Shown piece after piece: positions 34,648 to 45,797 of a stretch of DNA of 64,000 nucleotides (position 1 is its first letter; each line of letters starts with the position of its first letter). Origin of the DNA: Scytalidium lignicola (taxonomy: Eukaryota > Ascomycota > Leotiomycetes). The notes beneath the pieces are model-generated. The model had not been told where the DNA came from, did not search any database, and worked only from the letters and a program-made list of their open reading frames with translations. The stretch is from assembly GCA_002812745.2 (NCBI GenBank), contig NCSJ02000180.1:1-64000 (forward strand), in the 5' to 3' direction. A program made the translations under genes and the position numbers.

Positions 34648-35297
34648 CTTGCTTTTCCAATCTCAAACCTGGCCTAAAAAGCTCTCTTGCTAGAATCAAT
34701 ATGATCTTCCTCTGGGACAACCCGGCCTAGAAAAATGAGACTGCGACCCTTGCATCACCCCAGTGTCGGGTTTGAGAAGACCGACTTACGGTCTCTTGCA
34801 TCTGTCCTAAGTTTCGAAATTCAAAACGTTTCTAGTTTTCCCTTTGACCTTATCTATTGATTTCGAAAATGCTGAAAGAAATGAAATAATGCCATGCCGC
34901 TCGTATGGGCTATTTGCGTCTTCTGGCGAAATACTGGGACTCTTCCTTGCGAGCTTTCGCAGAAGGAGAAAAGTTGATCCAAACCGAAATAGCCAACCAA
35001 TTAAGTCAGGAGACTTGATTTGATTTGATTTGATCGGGAAGCCGTCAGTTTCACGCGACAGCGTATACATTTGGGGAAATGGAGCATTTACTTATGGTAC
35101 TAACAATGAGGGTTGAAGACTCTCTTTACCTTTCCATCCTAAAAGCTGTAGTCAGTTGTGTACCGGCTAATCGGCAGAGTTGTAGACGTAAAGTGCTCAT
35201 GAATTATATTTATTGGAGCCTTCTGAGAAGATAATAACATTATTCCAGTCTACCATCTGAGAATATATAAAATTACACATAGATTCTAAAACTTCTT
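34648..35297. other. Spacer
   Basis: An 87-codon minus-strand frame (34807-35070) has no recognisable motif and spans a short GATTT repeat near 35017-35032. It may be an upstream exon of the zinc-finger gene, but I cannot support that. Confidence 0.35.
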
Positions 35298-36851
35298 TCA
35301 CTCTCGTGCAACGCAGAATGTGTTTGGTGTAAATATTCCTTCAGGATCGGCCAACTTTCGCACCTTACGAAGCTTGTCATATTTTGCCCGGTTTTCGTAA
35401 TAATAGCTCCAACTAGCATCTAGATCATAGCTACCAAATGAACCCCACAACATACGGCGATCCTGCCTGGAGAATTTTCCTTTTGGTCCCACCCCCTCTT
35501 CGTTGTTGATTGAAGTCCAATCCTCGGCTGTCTGCTTGTATCCTGGGGCGTAGAAGCAGTCCATAACACTGCAAATAGTAGAGTCCCTCCAGCTGTAGGA
35601 CGTACCGTTGTCGCGGTTGGCGTAGAACTGGGAATTCTTACCGCCGAAACATTGGAATTGGGCAAGGACAAAGCACTTATGCTTCTGAGGCTTCACTATA
35701 CCATCAATCCGTCCGGTGACCCACTCTGCCCACCCATCAGCAGCAAGGGTCCTCGAGTTGGTAAATTGAGCAGATTTAACATATGGGTGATTGAACTCCC
35801 GCACATTTGTGAAGATCCACTGTCCTGTCAGTTCAGACATAGGCTTTGTCCTTACTGGCAGGTCGAGCAAAGAACCCTTTCGGATCCGGTCAAACCAGCT
35901 CATATCGCAAACATCATCTTTGGAGAATGGTACCCATTGGGCACCGACAAGGATCATGGCAGGCCAAAATGGTAAGCTATCCTTACCAAAAATCTCAGGA
36001 TGATGCTCTTTCATTCTGTGATCTAGCCCCTCCTCCTCTGGGAACCAGTCTAGCAGCTGGTTCGATGCACTAAGCACAGTGACGGAGAAATCGTAATTTC
36101 GCGGGAAGTTTTCGTCATCTGACATCTCCACAAGGATATCAAGTAATCGATTCAGGGTCTTTGGGTCGTAGCAATATAATGCCTTTAGGCCCTTTGAGCC
36201 AACGTGGTCTTCGTCACGGTGGACTTTGATGGTGAAATGAGTGACGACACCGAGATTCCCAGGACTGCCTCCTAGGATGGCTTCAAAGAGATCTTGATCA
36301 TTTTTCATCGTTACCTCCCTGATATTCCCTTCATGGTCGACTATCTCAATTGAGACGACATGGTCTCCCAAGAGCCCGAAACTGCGTCCGAGCTGGCCAA
36401 ATCCACCAGTTTGAACATGACCACCGAGATGCACATCGAAGCACTGGCCATGGGGAACGAAGACTTTGTGCTCTTTGAGGTATTTGTTGAACTCTCCGAG
36501 AGCCCAACTTACGCTCGTTCGAACGTAAGTTTGCCCGTCTGTCACAAAGATACGTCGATCATCAGGCCCTCTAAAGGCATTTTTCAGATCCATCTGGATG
36601 TTGGGAGCGACTGTAGATGAAGCCCCACTATACTGATGTCCTCCAGTCCTGATTGCCACCGCGATCTTTTGCGACCTGGCATGCTTCAGGATGGTCGCAA
36701 TTTCATCTTTGCTGGTAGGGTATACAATGAGCGCAGGGTCCATACGCTGCTCCGATTCATAACTGGAGGATGCATATTGATACTTGTGATCGTCGTATCC
36801 ATCTGCACCTTTCACATATTGTTTACAAGAAATCCCACCGATAGTAGCCAT
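35298..36851 (-). CDS. BBE-type FAD-linked oxidase
   Basis: Flavoprotein oxidase of the berberine-bridge-enzyme / FAD_binding_4 type, which oxidises alcohols, sugars or alkaloid-like compounds with O2. From the ATG at 36851 it is 517 residues; the frame stays open to 36983 but that extension runs toward the repeat at 36905 onward and looks non-coding. The FAD domain has VYPTSKDEIATILKHA, then IRTGGHQYSG with His72, then HGQCFDVHLGGHVQTGG with Cys137. These two residues stand where bicovalent family members attach FAD. The block GGSPGNLGVVTHFTIKV follows, and the C-terminus ends with the BBE-like KLRKVRKLADPEGIFTPNTF. No clear signal peptide is present at the chosen start. It is a single exon and intact. 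A dispersed repeat lies directly upstream and may affect its promoter. Confidence 0.88.
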   Translation of the reverse strand: MATIGGISCKQYVKGADGYDDHKYQYASSSYESEQRMDPALIVYPTSKDEIATILKHARSQKIAVAIRTGGHQYSGASSTVAPNIQMDLKNAFRGPDDRRIFVTDGQTYVRTSVSWALGEFNKYLKEHKVFVPHGQCFDVHLGGHVQTGGFGQLGRSFGLLGDHVVSIEIVDHEGNIREVTMKNDQDLFEAILGGSPGNLGVVTHFTIKVHRDEDHVGSKGLKALYCYDPKTLNRLLDILVEMSDDENFPRNYDFSVTVLSASNQLLDWFPEEEGLDHRMKEHHPEIFGKDSLPFWPAMILVGAQWVPFSKDDVCDMSWFDRIRKGSLLDLPVRTKPMSELTGQWIFTNVREFNHPYVKSAQFTNSRTLAADGWAEWVTGRIDGIVKPQKHKCFVLAQFQCFGGKNSQFYANRDNGTSYSWRDSTICSVMDCFYAPGYKQTAEDWTSINNEEGVGPKGKFSRQDRRMLWGSFGSYDLDASWSYYYENRAKYDKLRKVRKLADPEGIFTPNTFCVARE

Positions 36852-36904
36852 AATAAAAACTAGGAAGAGTACTTTGCCGCTGTTTGTTAGACAGGTCAAT
36901 TGCA

Positions 36905-37093
36905 CCGATCGTAATAAGTTCTTATAGAATATATTGAAAATAACTACTGAATTAACTACTGTACAGTGGGGAAGCATAGCCATATATATAGACTCCTACA
37001 GGCTAGTGGGAGCTGGTCTCGGATCCTACTTTATGGCTTGTGCAGCTGAATCTTTCATCCCTGTACGGCCGAAGCATATTCAACACTGTTGTG
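36905..37093 (+). repeat. Dispersed repeat, copy 2, upstream of the FAD oxidase
   Basis: It is similar to 893-1062 in the same orientation. It begins about 50 bp before the oxidase start codon, so it occupies the promoter of that minus-strand gene. Confidence 0.6.
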
Positions 37094-37338
37094 GTTGGGA
37101 AGAGGCTATCTTATCCTCTCGACCGCCAGAGATGGAGTCACTTATGCTTGGTGTATACACTTGTAATTTTGCTGTAATTAGAGTTTTATACTCAACGGGA
37201 TGTTGTATAGTTAACAGAGCCATTAAAATCAAAGAAAACCTCCATTTCTAGCGGTCGAGGATAGCATTACCTGCAGCATCCTACGGGCGGTACCGAAACT
37301 AACGTACGTAAGGGTCCTAAATTTGAGATTCTACGGTA

Positions 37339-37574
37339 CGTAAGGCAGTGTCAGAAAAGGCTCCCGCGCCCCACGTAAGCGAGAGATTTATGGCTGAATC
37401 AGGAGATTTTCTCTTGCTATTCTGGCAAATTGATGGAATCATTGTATGGCGTCTGAAGTTTGAAATAGTGTGATCGCTTGGTAGCATTAAGGCAGCGTGG
37501 ATTTTAGGCAAAACAGAGCACTTGATTGGCTTATTCCGTCGCTAGGGATGCGGGAGCCTTTTCTGACACCCCCC
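37339..37574. mobile_element. MITE, older copy
   Basis: The left end reads CGTAAGGCAGTGTCAGAAAA after a TA, and the right end carries the inverted form (GCGGGAGCCTTTTCTGACAC), giving an inverted match of about 20 bp. The interior shares AAGCGAGAG and GAATCAGGAGA with the copy at 37790. The outer bases of the right end are altered, and a different MITE begins there. There is no transposase. Confidence 0.75.
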
Positions 37575-37678
37575 AGAGCTACGATGGGTCTAACGAGTGA
37601 TTTGCGTTCTAGTGCTGGCAAAAACCCACAATAAATCTGACATGGTTATATTTTACTCGTTGGACCCATGTTAGCTCT
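37575..37678. mobile_element. Small second MITE
   Basis: This roughly 104-bp element is bounded by inverted repeats of about 25 bp (AGAGCTACGATGGGTC on the left and the inverted GACCCATGTTAGCTCT on the right, with three mismatches). The unrelated sequence and smaller size separate it from its neighbours. It abuts the right end of the 37339 element. Confidence 0.7.
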
Positions 37679-37789
37679 AGGGGTACACAGTACTGTAGGT
37701 AAGTATTGGTGAGGCTGAGCGGTCAGCGCCAATATTTCGGTCAGCTCGTGGGATGACGCCGCTTTGCCTAGAGAATACTACACTGTGTA

Positions 37790-38015
37790 CGTAAGGGGGT
37801 GTCAAGAAATACTCGCCCCCCCCTGCAAGCGAGAGTTTTTTTGCCGAATCAGGAGACTTTTCTCGCTATTTTAGTCACCTTACAGAATAACTATATAACA
37901 TTAGAAATTGAAAACGGTGCAGTCGCTTACAAGTATTAAAGCAGCATGGATTTTGAGTATATCGCGCAAATGATTGGTCTGTTGGTGTGCGAGTATTTCT
38001 TGACACCCCCTTACG
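37790..38015. mobile_element. MITE with perfect TIRs and TA target site
   Basis: The 226-bp element is bounded by perfect inverted repeats of about 27 bp starting CGTAAGGGGGTGTCAAGAAA. TA dinucleotides at 37788-37789 and 38016-38017 look like the target duplication, as in Tc1/mariner-derived elements. The terminal identity suggests a young copy. No transposase fits inside. Confidence 0.85.
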
Positions 38016-38575
38016 TACGTAGCATTGAGCATCCCGGCAATACTACCTCAGAGCACAAGGAGCTTCGGCCTCGAGAACTTCTGGCTGCATTTCTGGCTCC
38101 CAGGCAGTCGGGTCAACTTCTAAATCATCCAGAGGGCGTGGGTCCGTAACTCCATGGATATTCGTTTCCAGCGTTAACAGGAGGCGCCAGCTCCCCCTTT
38201 GCTAGCCCACAACACACAACACACCCACATGATGGCGTAAGGAGGACATTTTCGGTCCCGAAACCCGCCTGTCGGACTTACTTTATCAAGACCGATGTTT
38301 ACTGGGATGCTTGCTACCTTGAGTGTTCATTGGCTCCTTACTTGGCCAGGTATAGTCTTTTCAGGTAGGATGAGGTTTCATTCAATTTCTTTATCTATCT
38401 ATCCTGTAATCATTCGCTCCTCAGATTAAAAATCATCTGGGTGCATATTAACCTTCTTCTTTCTCTTTCCGTAGCCCTGCTTGTTCACTGTTTGCTATTT
38501 ATATATTTTTATCCGCCTTCCTTGGCCGCTGTATAGAAACGACCATAAATACAACAGTCATTCTTGGCTCCTTTG
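38016..38575. promoter_or_regulatory. Upstream region of the drug transporter
   Basis: No gene is seen. It is pyrimidine-rich at 38370-38530, as is common just upstream of fungal start codons. It directly follows the MITE cluster. Confidence 0.4.
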
Positions 38576-40353
38576 ATGGGAAGAAAGCCTGCAACATCTC
38601 ATACGTCAAAGATGCGCAGCTCTAAAGAGACGGACAGAACTCAAGTAGCTACAACACCAGACAACGGAGAGCATCTAGATCCTTTGACTGAGAAGCAGAC
38701 CAACATGTCAGAACAACAAGGCGGGAGCCGAGGCATTCCTCACAGCCCTGCAATCTTCAAACCTGACAATAGTGATACCGCGTTGTCGTCGAATTCGGCA
38801 GAAGAACTCAGGATCGAGAAGGATATTGAAGCTGGGGATATCGTAGGAGACGACCCAAACGAAATTGAAGCTGTGCAAGCGAAGATGGATCAGGCAAAGG
38901 ATCCCAATCTGATTGAATGGGATGGACCAGATGATCCTGAGAACCCAATGAATTGGCCAACGTGGAAGAAGTGGATGGTTACAATTATGTTGGGCTTTGT
39001 AACTTTCGTCGTCACTTTCGCTTCCAGCGTCTTCAGTAACGCGACCATCCCGGTTGCTAAGCTCTATGGTGTTCCACTTGAAGTAACTACCCTTGGAAGC
39101 TCGATCTTCGTTCTTGGATTTGCTTTTGGTCCTTGTGTATGTACTTCATATCTCTCTCTGAATTACTCGAAACTAACATACTTGTTTAGGTGTGGGGTCC
39201 AGGATCTGAAGTCTGGGGCCGGAAAGTGCCAATGTTCACTGGCTACTTCATTTTCGCCATCTTTCAAATTCCCATCGCTGTTTCTCAAAATATATACACT
39301 ATCCTAATTTGTCGTTTCTTTGGCGGGTTTTTCGCATCTTCACCCTTGGCCATCGTTGGAGGTAGTTTCGTGGATTTCTGGCCGCCCTTGGAAAGGGGCA
39401 TAGCAGTTTGTGTATTTGCATCTGCGACCTTTATTGGACCAGTTGCTGGGCCTATCATGGGAGGATTCATTACGCAATCATACTTGGGCTGGCGTTGGAC
39501 GGCCTATATAACACTTATCATGGCGATGTTCTTTGGTCTCATTGGTCTCATCTTTGTTCCTGAAACATCGCACCCAAAGCTTCTTCAACAACGTGCCACA
39601 AGAATCCGACATGAAACCAAAAACTGGGCTATCCACGCAAAAGCTGACGAGATCAGGGTTGACATACATGCGATAATCAATACCTACCTCTTGCGTCCCT
39701 TTTACATGCTCGTTCAGGAACCCATTTTACTCCTCATAACTCTTTATCTGGCTCTCATTTATGGAGTCCTTTATCTCTTTTTTGTTTCCTTCCCTATCAC
39801 CTTCCAACAACAGCGAGGCTGGAACCAAGGTGTCGGCGCTCTCCCCTTCCTCAGTATTGCGATTGGAGTCTCGTTTGGTGTCGCTACAATAGTTATCATG
39901 ACCAAGACCACATTCAAGCGCAAGATGAAGAAAAATGGCAGAATCATACCTGAGGAGCGACTTCCACCTATGATCATGGGCGCCTTCATCCTCCCCATCG
40001 GTCTTTTCTGGTTCGCATGGACCAGCAATCCGCATATCACTTGGGTGCCACAGGTTCTCGCCGGTATTCCTATTGGATGGGGAATTATTATGATATTTTT
40101 GACCGGACTTAATTATCTGATCGACGTTTATATGTGGCATGCAAATTCAGCCATTGCGGCAAATACCATGGTCAGATCACTTGCAGGCGCCGGATTCCCT
40201 CTGTTTGCGGCGGCCATGTACCACAACCTCGGCGTTAATTGGGCTACGAGCTTGCTGGGTTTCTTGTGTGTTGCTCTTATTCCAGTACCAATTGTCTTCT
40301 TCTTTTATGGTGCCAGGATCAGAAAGATGAGCAAGTTCAGTCCTAAGGTTTGA
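38576..40353 (+). CDS. MFS drug:H+ antiporter (DHA1 type)
   Basis: Exports toxic or endogenous small molecules through the plasma membrane with 12 helices; related to yeast Tpo1/Flr1 and Candida Flu1. The coding sequence is joined from 38576-39136 and 39190-40353, with a 53-nt GT-AG intron between. The start is the ATG at 38576; the frame also opens at a TTG 12 bases upstream, which I do not use. A charged tail of about 120 residues comes first and includes the family motif WDGPDDPENPMNWP. Then follow a first helix, VWGPGSEVWGRK (loop 2-3 motif), RFFGGFFASSPLAIVGG and GPVAGPIMGGFI (antiporter motif C), and the W-R-W-T block after it. The protein is intact, about 574 residues. A link to the nearby FAD oxidase is possible but unproven. 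Confidence 0.93.
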
Positions 40354-41222
40354 AAGGATGACAGAAAGGTAGATACGGTATCAATATCTGAATATTAAAC
40401 GAATAGCATTCTATGGGGTTAGGAGTTTGAAAGCTTTGCTACGGATTAAGGGTTTCAACGGCATTTTAATAGATTGGATAGACTAAGCGCATAGACTCAT
40501 GGATAGACAAAATATCTATATATCTTCTAATACAGTACTGTCGGTTCACTTGTAGCATGTAGTACGGTATGCAATAATATGTAATATACTTGTTATACTA
40601 TTCTATGGTTGTTCCACGATTAGAGGGTAGAATCTAGGCCAAGTCTGATCAATGGTATTATCTAGGCCTTGAAAGATATCGTCTCCATATTCAGCGTTAT
40701 TTATCGCGCTGTGGGATGCTTTTTGACCCCGGAACTGATGTCCTCTTGGCCCCTCTCCTTTTTACTTCTTGTTTCTTGTTTGTCTTAAGTCAACTGCAAA
40801 GACTTGTTAAACTGCAGGTGCTGGCAGTTTGCACTGAATATCGAGCCCCGTATCGGGAATTGGGTTTTGTCTCGGTACCTGCTAACATCATGGCTTATCT
40901 CCTTTCCCTGACTTAAGCCCTTCTCTTCTTCTCTTCGTATGCTCCGCTCCGCTTGGACTACGACCTACATCAAAAATACGGCCTAACCAAATCCACTTCA
41001 GAGGATGAAGGCTATCCCCTCTACCGCCTTTCTTGCCCAACCAAGACAGATTCTGCTGTGAGAGTGACACCGGATTTGACGTCAATGCTTTTAAGACTTT
41101 GTCAGCGTTCTCTATCCTTGCGCAGCCCATCATTATGTATACGGACCTCAGTTGTCTTGATAACTTTGCTAGATTCACCGTACGGGATATCTTCAGGATT
41201 ATCTCCAGTGTGGATATAAGCA
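40354..41222. other. Spacer
   Basis: No gene is supported; open frames of 66-111 codons on both strands overlap and lack motifs. Confidence 0.4.
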
Positions 41223-42125
41223 TTATATCCGGCTCCCTTTGCTAAGTTCTTGATTGACCGGTCGTCTGTCGTCGTTCAATATCTCCAGAACTACACTATC
41301 CGTATCAATAAGGCCGCGCCCTGTACTTGTACTCATCTCCGTCAGGTTTGTGGGCTTATTAGCCAGCTCGACAAGCTTGTTGAGGATACTAAACTCCAAC
41401 TTCAGCTTAACACTGTACATAAGCGGCTTCCACGCTGTCTGGATGTTGTAAATGCCTGCATACTCAAGGGCGAGGATGGTGACATCAAGCAGGATGACGA
41501 TTACATTGACGATCAATAGGTGTACCATGATACGATACGCTGTTCCATTTACTCGTATGCTGCTCTCAAGTCTCCTGAGCTTGACAGTCTCCCAAATGTA
41601 CAAGCTTGAGATAGTAAACTCTTGAATGAAAAAGATGGTAATCTGGAACCTTTCGTAGATTGCATACGCCTTCAAGTATGACTCTAGGTAAGACAACTCG
41701 GCAGCGTAGACTAAAAAGATCGCAGGAGGCTGAAAGATAATGGCGTCAAAGATGATCATGCCCAGGACGAACCGCAAGCAGGTTCTATTACTGAGCACGA
41801 GGTGTAGTCGTGAATACAGCACAAGTGATTGGCCGGTTATCATGGTAGGCCAGCCGACAGCCATCAGAGTGACATAGATGCCAGGAATAGTGCATAGTAA
41901 TAGGTTCTTGATCAAGAGACCAGTGGAATGAAAGGCGATGCCCCAGGTAGCGATAACAAAGCTCCAGAAGTAGAGACCGCTGTACTTCTTAAAGGTAGCA
42001 AAGATGATAAAGTTAAGCTCGACTACGTTATAGAAGGCGATGCTGAGGAAGGCAACAGTGACGACTTGGGCAACAGGGCCGATGATTGAGGTACTGCTCG
42101 AGATACCAGAGTCAAGGACTACCAT
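41223..42125 (-). CDS. Seven-helix fungal membrane protein (DUF7703-like)
   Basis: The 300-residue protein from the ATG at 42125 is a single exon. Six or seven hydrophobic helices cover residues of about 15-250, starting with VVTVAFLSIAFYNVVELNFIIFATFKKYSGLYFWS. That FYN-VEL ... KRY-GLYFWS pattern is typical of a family of fungal integral membrane proteins of unknown function that I associate with DUF7703; the label is from memory. A short acidic cytosolic tail closes it. The frame is intact. No function can be assigned. Confidence 0.7.
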   Translation of the reverse strand: MVVLDSGISSSTSIIGPVAQVVTVAFLSIAFYNVVELNFIIFATFKKYSGLYFWSFVIATWGIAFHSTGLLIKNLLLCTIPGIYVTLMAVGWPTMITGQSLVLYSRLHLVLSNRTCLRFVLGMIIFDAIIFQPPAIFLVYAAELSYLESYLKAYAIYERFQITIFFIQEFTISSLYIWETVKLRRLESSIRVNGTAYRIMVHLLIVNVIVILLDVTILALEYAGIYNIQTAWKPLMYSVKLKLEFSILNKLVELANKPTNLTEMSTSTGRGLIDTDSVVLEILNDDRRPVNQELSKGSRI

Positions 42126-44400
42126 CTCGCCTGATAGTCCTTATTGTAGTTAGAGATGATTGAAGACAAGCTTGGTAGCCTAGAAAACAGGAGCCAAGGT
42201 AAGCTTAAAAGTTCAAAAGATTGAATCGAAGTGCATAAGAGCTCGAATAACAGGAGGCACTGAAGATAAAAGTGTACTCAAGAGAACTCTTATAATGCTG
42301 GCAAGAACATTTCACAAGGTTAGTGATAACACCTAGCACGCTCGCCGGCTCTGCAGTCACCAAACCAAGGAGAAGGAATCAAAAAGCGTCAGCCACGTCC
42401 GTTTGTGCGCGCATTGAAGCGATAGCATCTCCTCGGCCGTTGGCGCATAAGGCGAGAGGTGGGTTAAAGGGTCCAGATCATCATCAGGCACAGGCGTCTT
42501 ACTTGTACCGCAGAACTGATATTCAGGTTCGGAAATGGGACTTGCAAATAGACCTTGCTAATTTGGAGACACAGGGCGTTTGAATAGCCCGCAAGGTTAT
42601 TAGCCACGTTCTCTGCGGAGAGAGACGTTCTCTAACGGCTCAGGCCAGATTCAAAGGGCAAACTCAAATACCAAGGAATATCCCAGCCATTTGGCGTTTT
42701 GTGACATCATTGTGCCAGCTGATTGGAAAGCTGGTAGTTAGAGCAGAGCTCGGCAGTCTCAACGTGGAGACTTCGCACGACAAATCGAGTTGCGGCAGTT
42801 CAGCTACTAGCATGGAGGTGCCACTCTTAGGGTCCGGGTCCACTTCCCCAGATTGCCATGCTTTGGTACTTCGACGCCATAGCTCTCGAGCATGAACTTA
42901 CAACATGATTGTTGAGATTTCACATGCTAATATGCAGTTCTGCTCGTTAAGCAGGTAGTATAGCTCGTAACATAGTCAGTGCTCAAGCCAAGACGATCAT
43001 AAGGACTGCCAACGTATAAAATTGTATGTAGATGAAAGGGTTGAAGATCAAATCGGGGAAGTCCTTGTGATGGCGCAGAGATCATGCACTAAACATGTCC
43101 TGCTAAATCGCTTACACGTGTAATTTGCTTGCGAAGGTCGAGGCCGTCACGAAAGACTGCGCGATGGCTAGTTTCGACAAGAGTTCTCGTCATGAGCATC
43201 CCCACCATCACGACAACGCCCACGGAGTAAAGGCCGTCGTAAGCCCTGAACGTCTCGGTAGATGAGCTGTAAGACCAATAAAAAGGAATATAGCGTGTGG
43301 ATTACCGCTTCGAGCGTGGATCACGCTTGCAGTATCAGGGAGAGTCAGATTCAGATGGCATGATGGGCATTGGAGTTTGCGTGACGTTGAAGTTCTCCAA
43401 TAAATTCCTCACAGCACAACCGACAGGCTGATGTCTCCAGTGCGATGGCGGTCGAGGCGCTTCATGCCCGGGCCAATGTTTACCAGCATTAAATGGTGTT
43501 GAGGCGTCGACACGGACAGTCTTTTCCACGACAGGTAGTTAAGTTTAACAAATTATGCCGAAGCTAATCCTTACGGGAGATCCTGCGAAGGGGGCAAGGG
43601 TTGGTGTGGTCAGGACCATTGAACCAAGGAGCTGGGACCTCAACGTTCAGATCCTCTGGCACCCCAAGGTCACGGTATACGCCGACCGCACGCACTACAC
43701 TTATAGCATCATAGTCAACGCCAATCACTTTTCCAAACGTATTCTGAGCAGTAATCTGACCACATCCAATTCAGGAGACAATATAGCACATCCCTGCCAT
43801 CCGTCCTCGATCGTACCCTTCCAGCCAGGCCCGGACCAATATCACCGTTTACACGTCAAAATCTGGGAACCTTGGAAAACGAAGTCCGTGCACTTTACTA
43901 ATTAGCTTCTGGTTTCCATGCTCCCCCTCTTTCAGCAGGATCAAATCATAGTACGTAAGGCACAGTACCTGATAAGCTCGGCAGATTATCGGTAGACTAA
44001 TTAAATAAACTTTAACATCACCGTTGTGCCACCGAAACTACATAAGCTCATAAGCTTACTTTTCCTCGCATGAGTGCTCCGCAGAAAGAGCAGACCCGGC
44101 AAAGGATTTACTCAAAAGAAGTATGCTAGCCAAAGTCAGGTTGTGAAAGGGAGGCCCTTCAGGGTGGTAGTGGTAGTGGTAGGAGTAGTAGTAATAAAAT
44201 AGCAATAGTAAATTGCCNTTTTTTGGGTGGCAGAATTCGCTCGCTTGCATGGGGTGCGCGAGTATTTCCTGACACCCCTTACGTACAATCTCTATATAAT
44301 ATAACTGGCAGCAAGCTTGCTTGTGTAAGATAATAAAAGGAGAATCATCACATCTCACCACATATTTAAATTTTTCGTTGTACTGTACATAGTATAAATA
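42126..44400. other. Decayed stretch with a MITE and coding scraps
   Basis: Short minus-strand scraps look protein-coding, notably TETFRAYDGLYSVGVVV followed by MVGMLMTRTLVETSHRAV at about 43145-43265, perhaps a lost membrane protein. A second minus-strand stretch at about 43590-43760 (FGKVIGVDYDAISVVRAVG) may also be relic. No complete gene can be built from either. A probable MITE occupies 43954-44283. Confidence 0.4.
43954..44283. mobile_element. Probable degenerate MITE
   Basis: The right end (GCGAGTATTTCCTGACACCC then CTTACG) matches the termini of the 37790 element with two differences, and TA follows. The left end starts CGTAAGGCACAGTACCTGAT after a TA, matching for only eight bases. 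It is about 330 bp with an N before a T homopolymer at 44218. The left boundary is uncertain. Confidence 0.5.
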
Positions 44401-44585
44401 CAGCAAACCGGATCTTTAACTGAGATGTAGACCGGTCATGGGTGGTGCCTCTTTTGAAGGTAATGGTCACGTGCACAGGTGACTTGAAATTCCACTTAAC
44501 GCGACCGATAAACGCGAAACGCGTTATCGTCAACTTACAATTCAACTTCACGAAAACTACCCTCCCATCATCAACCGCAATCACA

Positions 44586-45797
44586 ATGGCCCTTCTCGTG
44601 GATAAACACCGGCCGAGTTCATTAGACCAACTCACATACCACAAAGACCTCTCCGAGCGACTTCGTTCACTGGTACGTATCTCAATCATCCTCCTAAAAC
44701 TCAAAAAGCCTAACTCTTTCTTTCCACAGGCTCAAAGCGGTGACTTCCCACACCTCCTAGTCTACGGTCCCTCCGGTGCAGGAAAGAAAACTCGTATCGT
44801 CGCAACGCTTAAAGAACTCTACGGCCCCGGCGTCGAGAAAATCAAAATCGACTCGCGTGTCTTCCAAACGACCTCGAACCGCAAGCTCGAATTCAACATC
44901 GTGGCCTCAGTCTACCACCTAGAAATCACACCCTCAGACGTAGGAAACTACGACCGTGTCGTCGTGCAGGATCTCCTAAAGGAAGTCGCGCAGACCCAAC
45001 AGGTTGATCAGGGTGCGCGACAACGTTTCAAGGTCGTGGTCATCAACGAGGCGGATCATCTCACACGCGATGCGCAAGCCGCACTGCGTAGGACGATGGA
45101 GAAATACAGTCCTAATCTGAGACTGATATTACTGGCAAATTCGACGGCTAATATCATAGCGCCTATTCGGTCGAGGACGTTGCTTATAAGAGTCGCGGCG
45201 CCGACGGAGGAGGAGATTTGTGATGTTTTAGCCAAGAGCGGGAAGAAGGAAGGGTGGCCGGTGGCCAAGGAGTTGAATGCGAGGATTGCGAAGGAGAGTG
45301 GGAGGAATTTGAGGAGGGCTTTGTTGATGTTTGAAGCGGTGCACGCACAGAAGTGAGATTTCCCCTTTTCATCTATCTACTTATATAATCTCTCCACTGG
45401 TATAACAAGATATGGACTTCATATACTAACACATACCTTTCCCAACAGTGAGAAAGTCACAGATGATACTCCCATCCCACCACCAGACTGGGAAGCTTTA
45501 ATCGGCCAAATCGCTAAAGAAATCATGGAAGAGCACACTCCCCAACGCATCCTCGAAGTCCGCGCTAAATTATATGATCTCCTAACTCACTGTATCCCGC
45601 CGACAACCATCCTGAGGACACTGACATTCAAGCTCATCCCGATGATCGATGATGCACTTAAAGCAGATGTTATTAAGTGGGCTGCGTTCTATGAGCATCG
45701 GATTAGGAATGGGACGAAAGTCATTTTTCACCTAGAGGCGTTTGTGGCTAAGTTTATGAGGATACTTGAGGAGTATCTTATGCAGATGGACTTTTGA
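44586..45797 (+). CDS. RFC5: Replication factor C subunit 5 (clamp loader)
   Basis: Small subunit of the heteropentameric RFC complex, which loads PCNA on DNA for replication and repair in the nucleus. Exons are 44586-44672, 44730-45352 and 45449-45797, giving 352 residues with frame kept. The first intron (57 nt) is in frame and has no stop, so a naive reading would keep it. Walker A reads GPSGAGKKT (residues 42-50), with the KKT ending typical of this subunit. The Walker B region is VVVINEADHLT, the arginine-finger SRC-like motif appears as IRSR at 175-178, and the C-terminal collar domain ends FVAKFMRILEEYLMQMDF. The name follows yeast Rfc5 (human RFC3). It marks the left edge of the conserved core block. 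Confidence 0.95.

Noticed and set aside
37946..38149. 67-codon frame
   Set aside because: It begins inside the MITE and crosses its terminal repeat, so it is not a gene.
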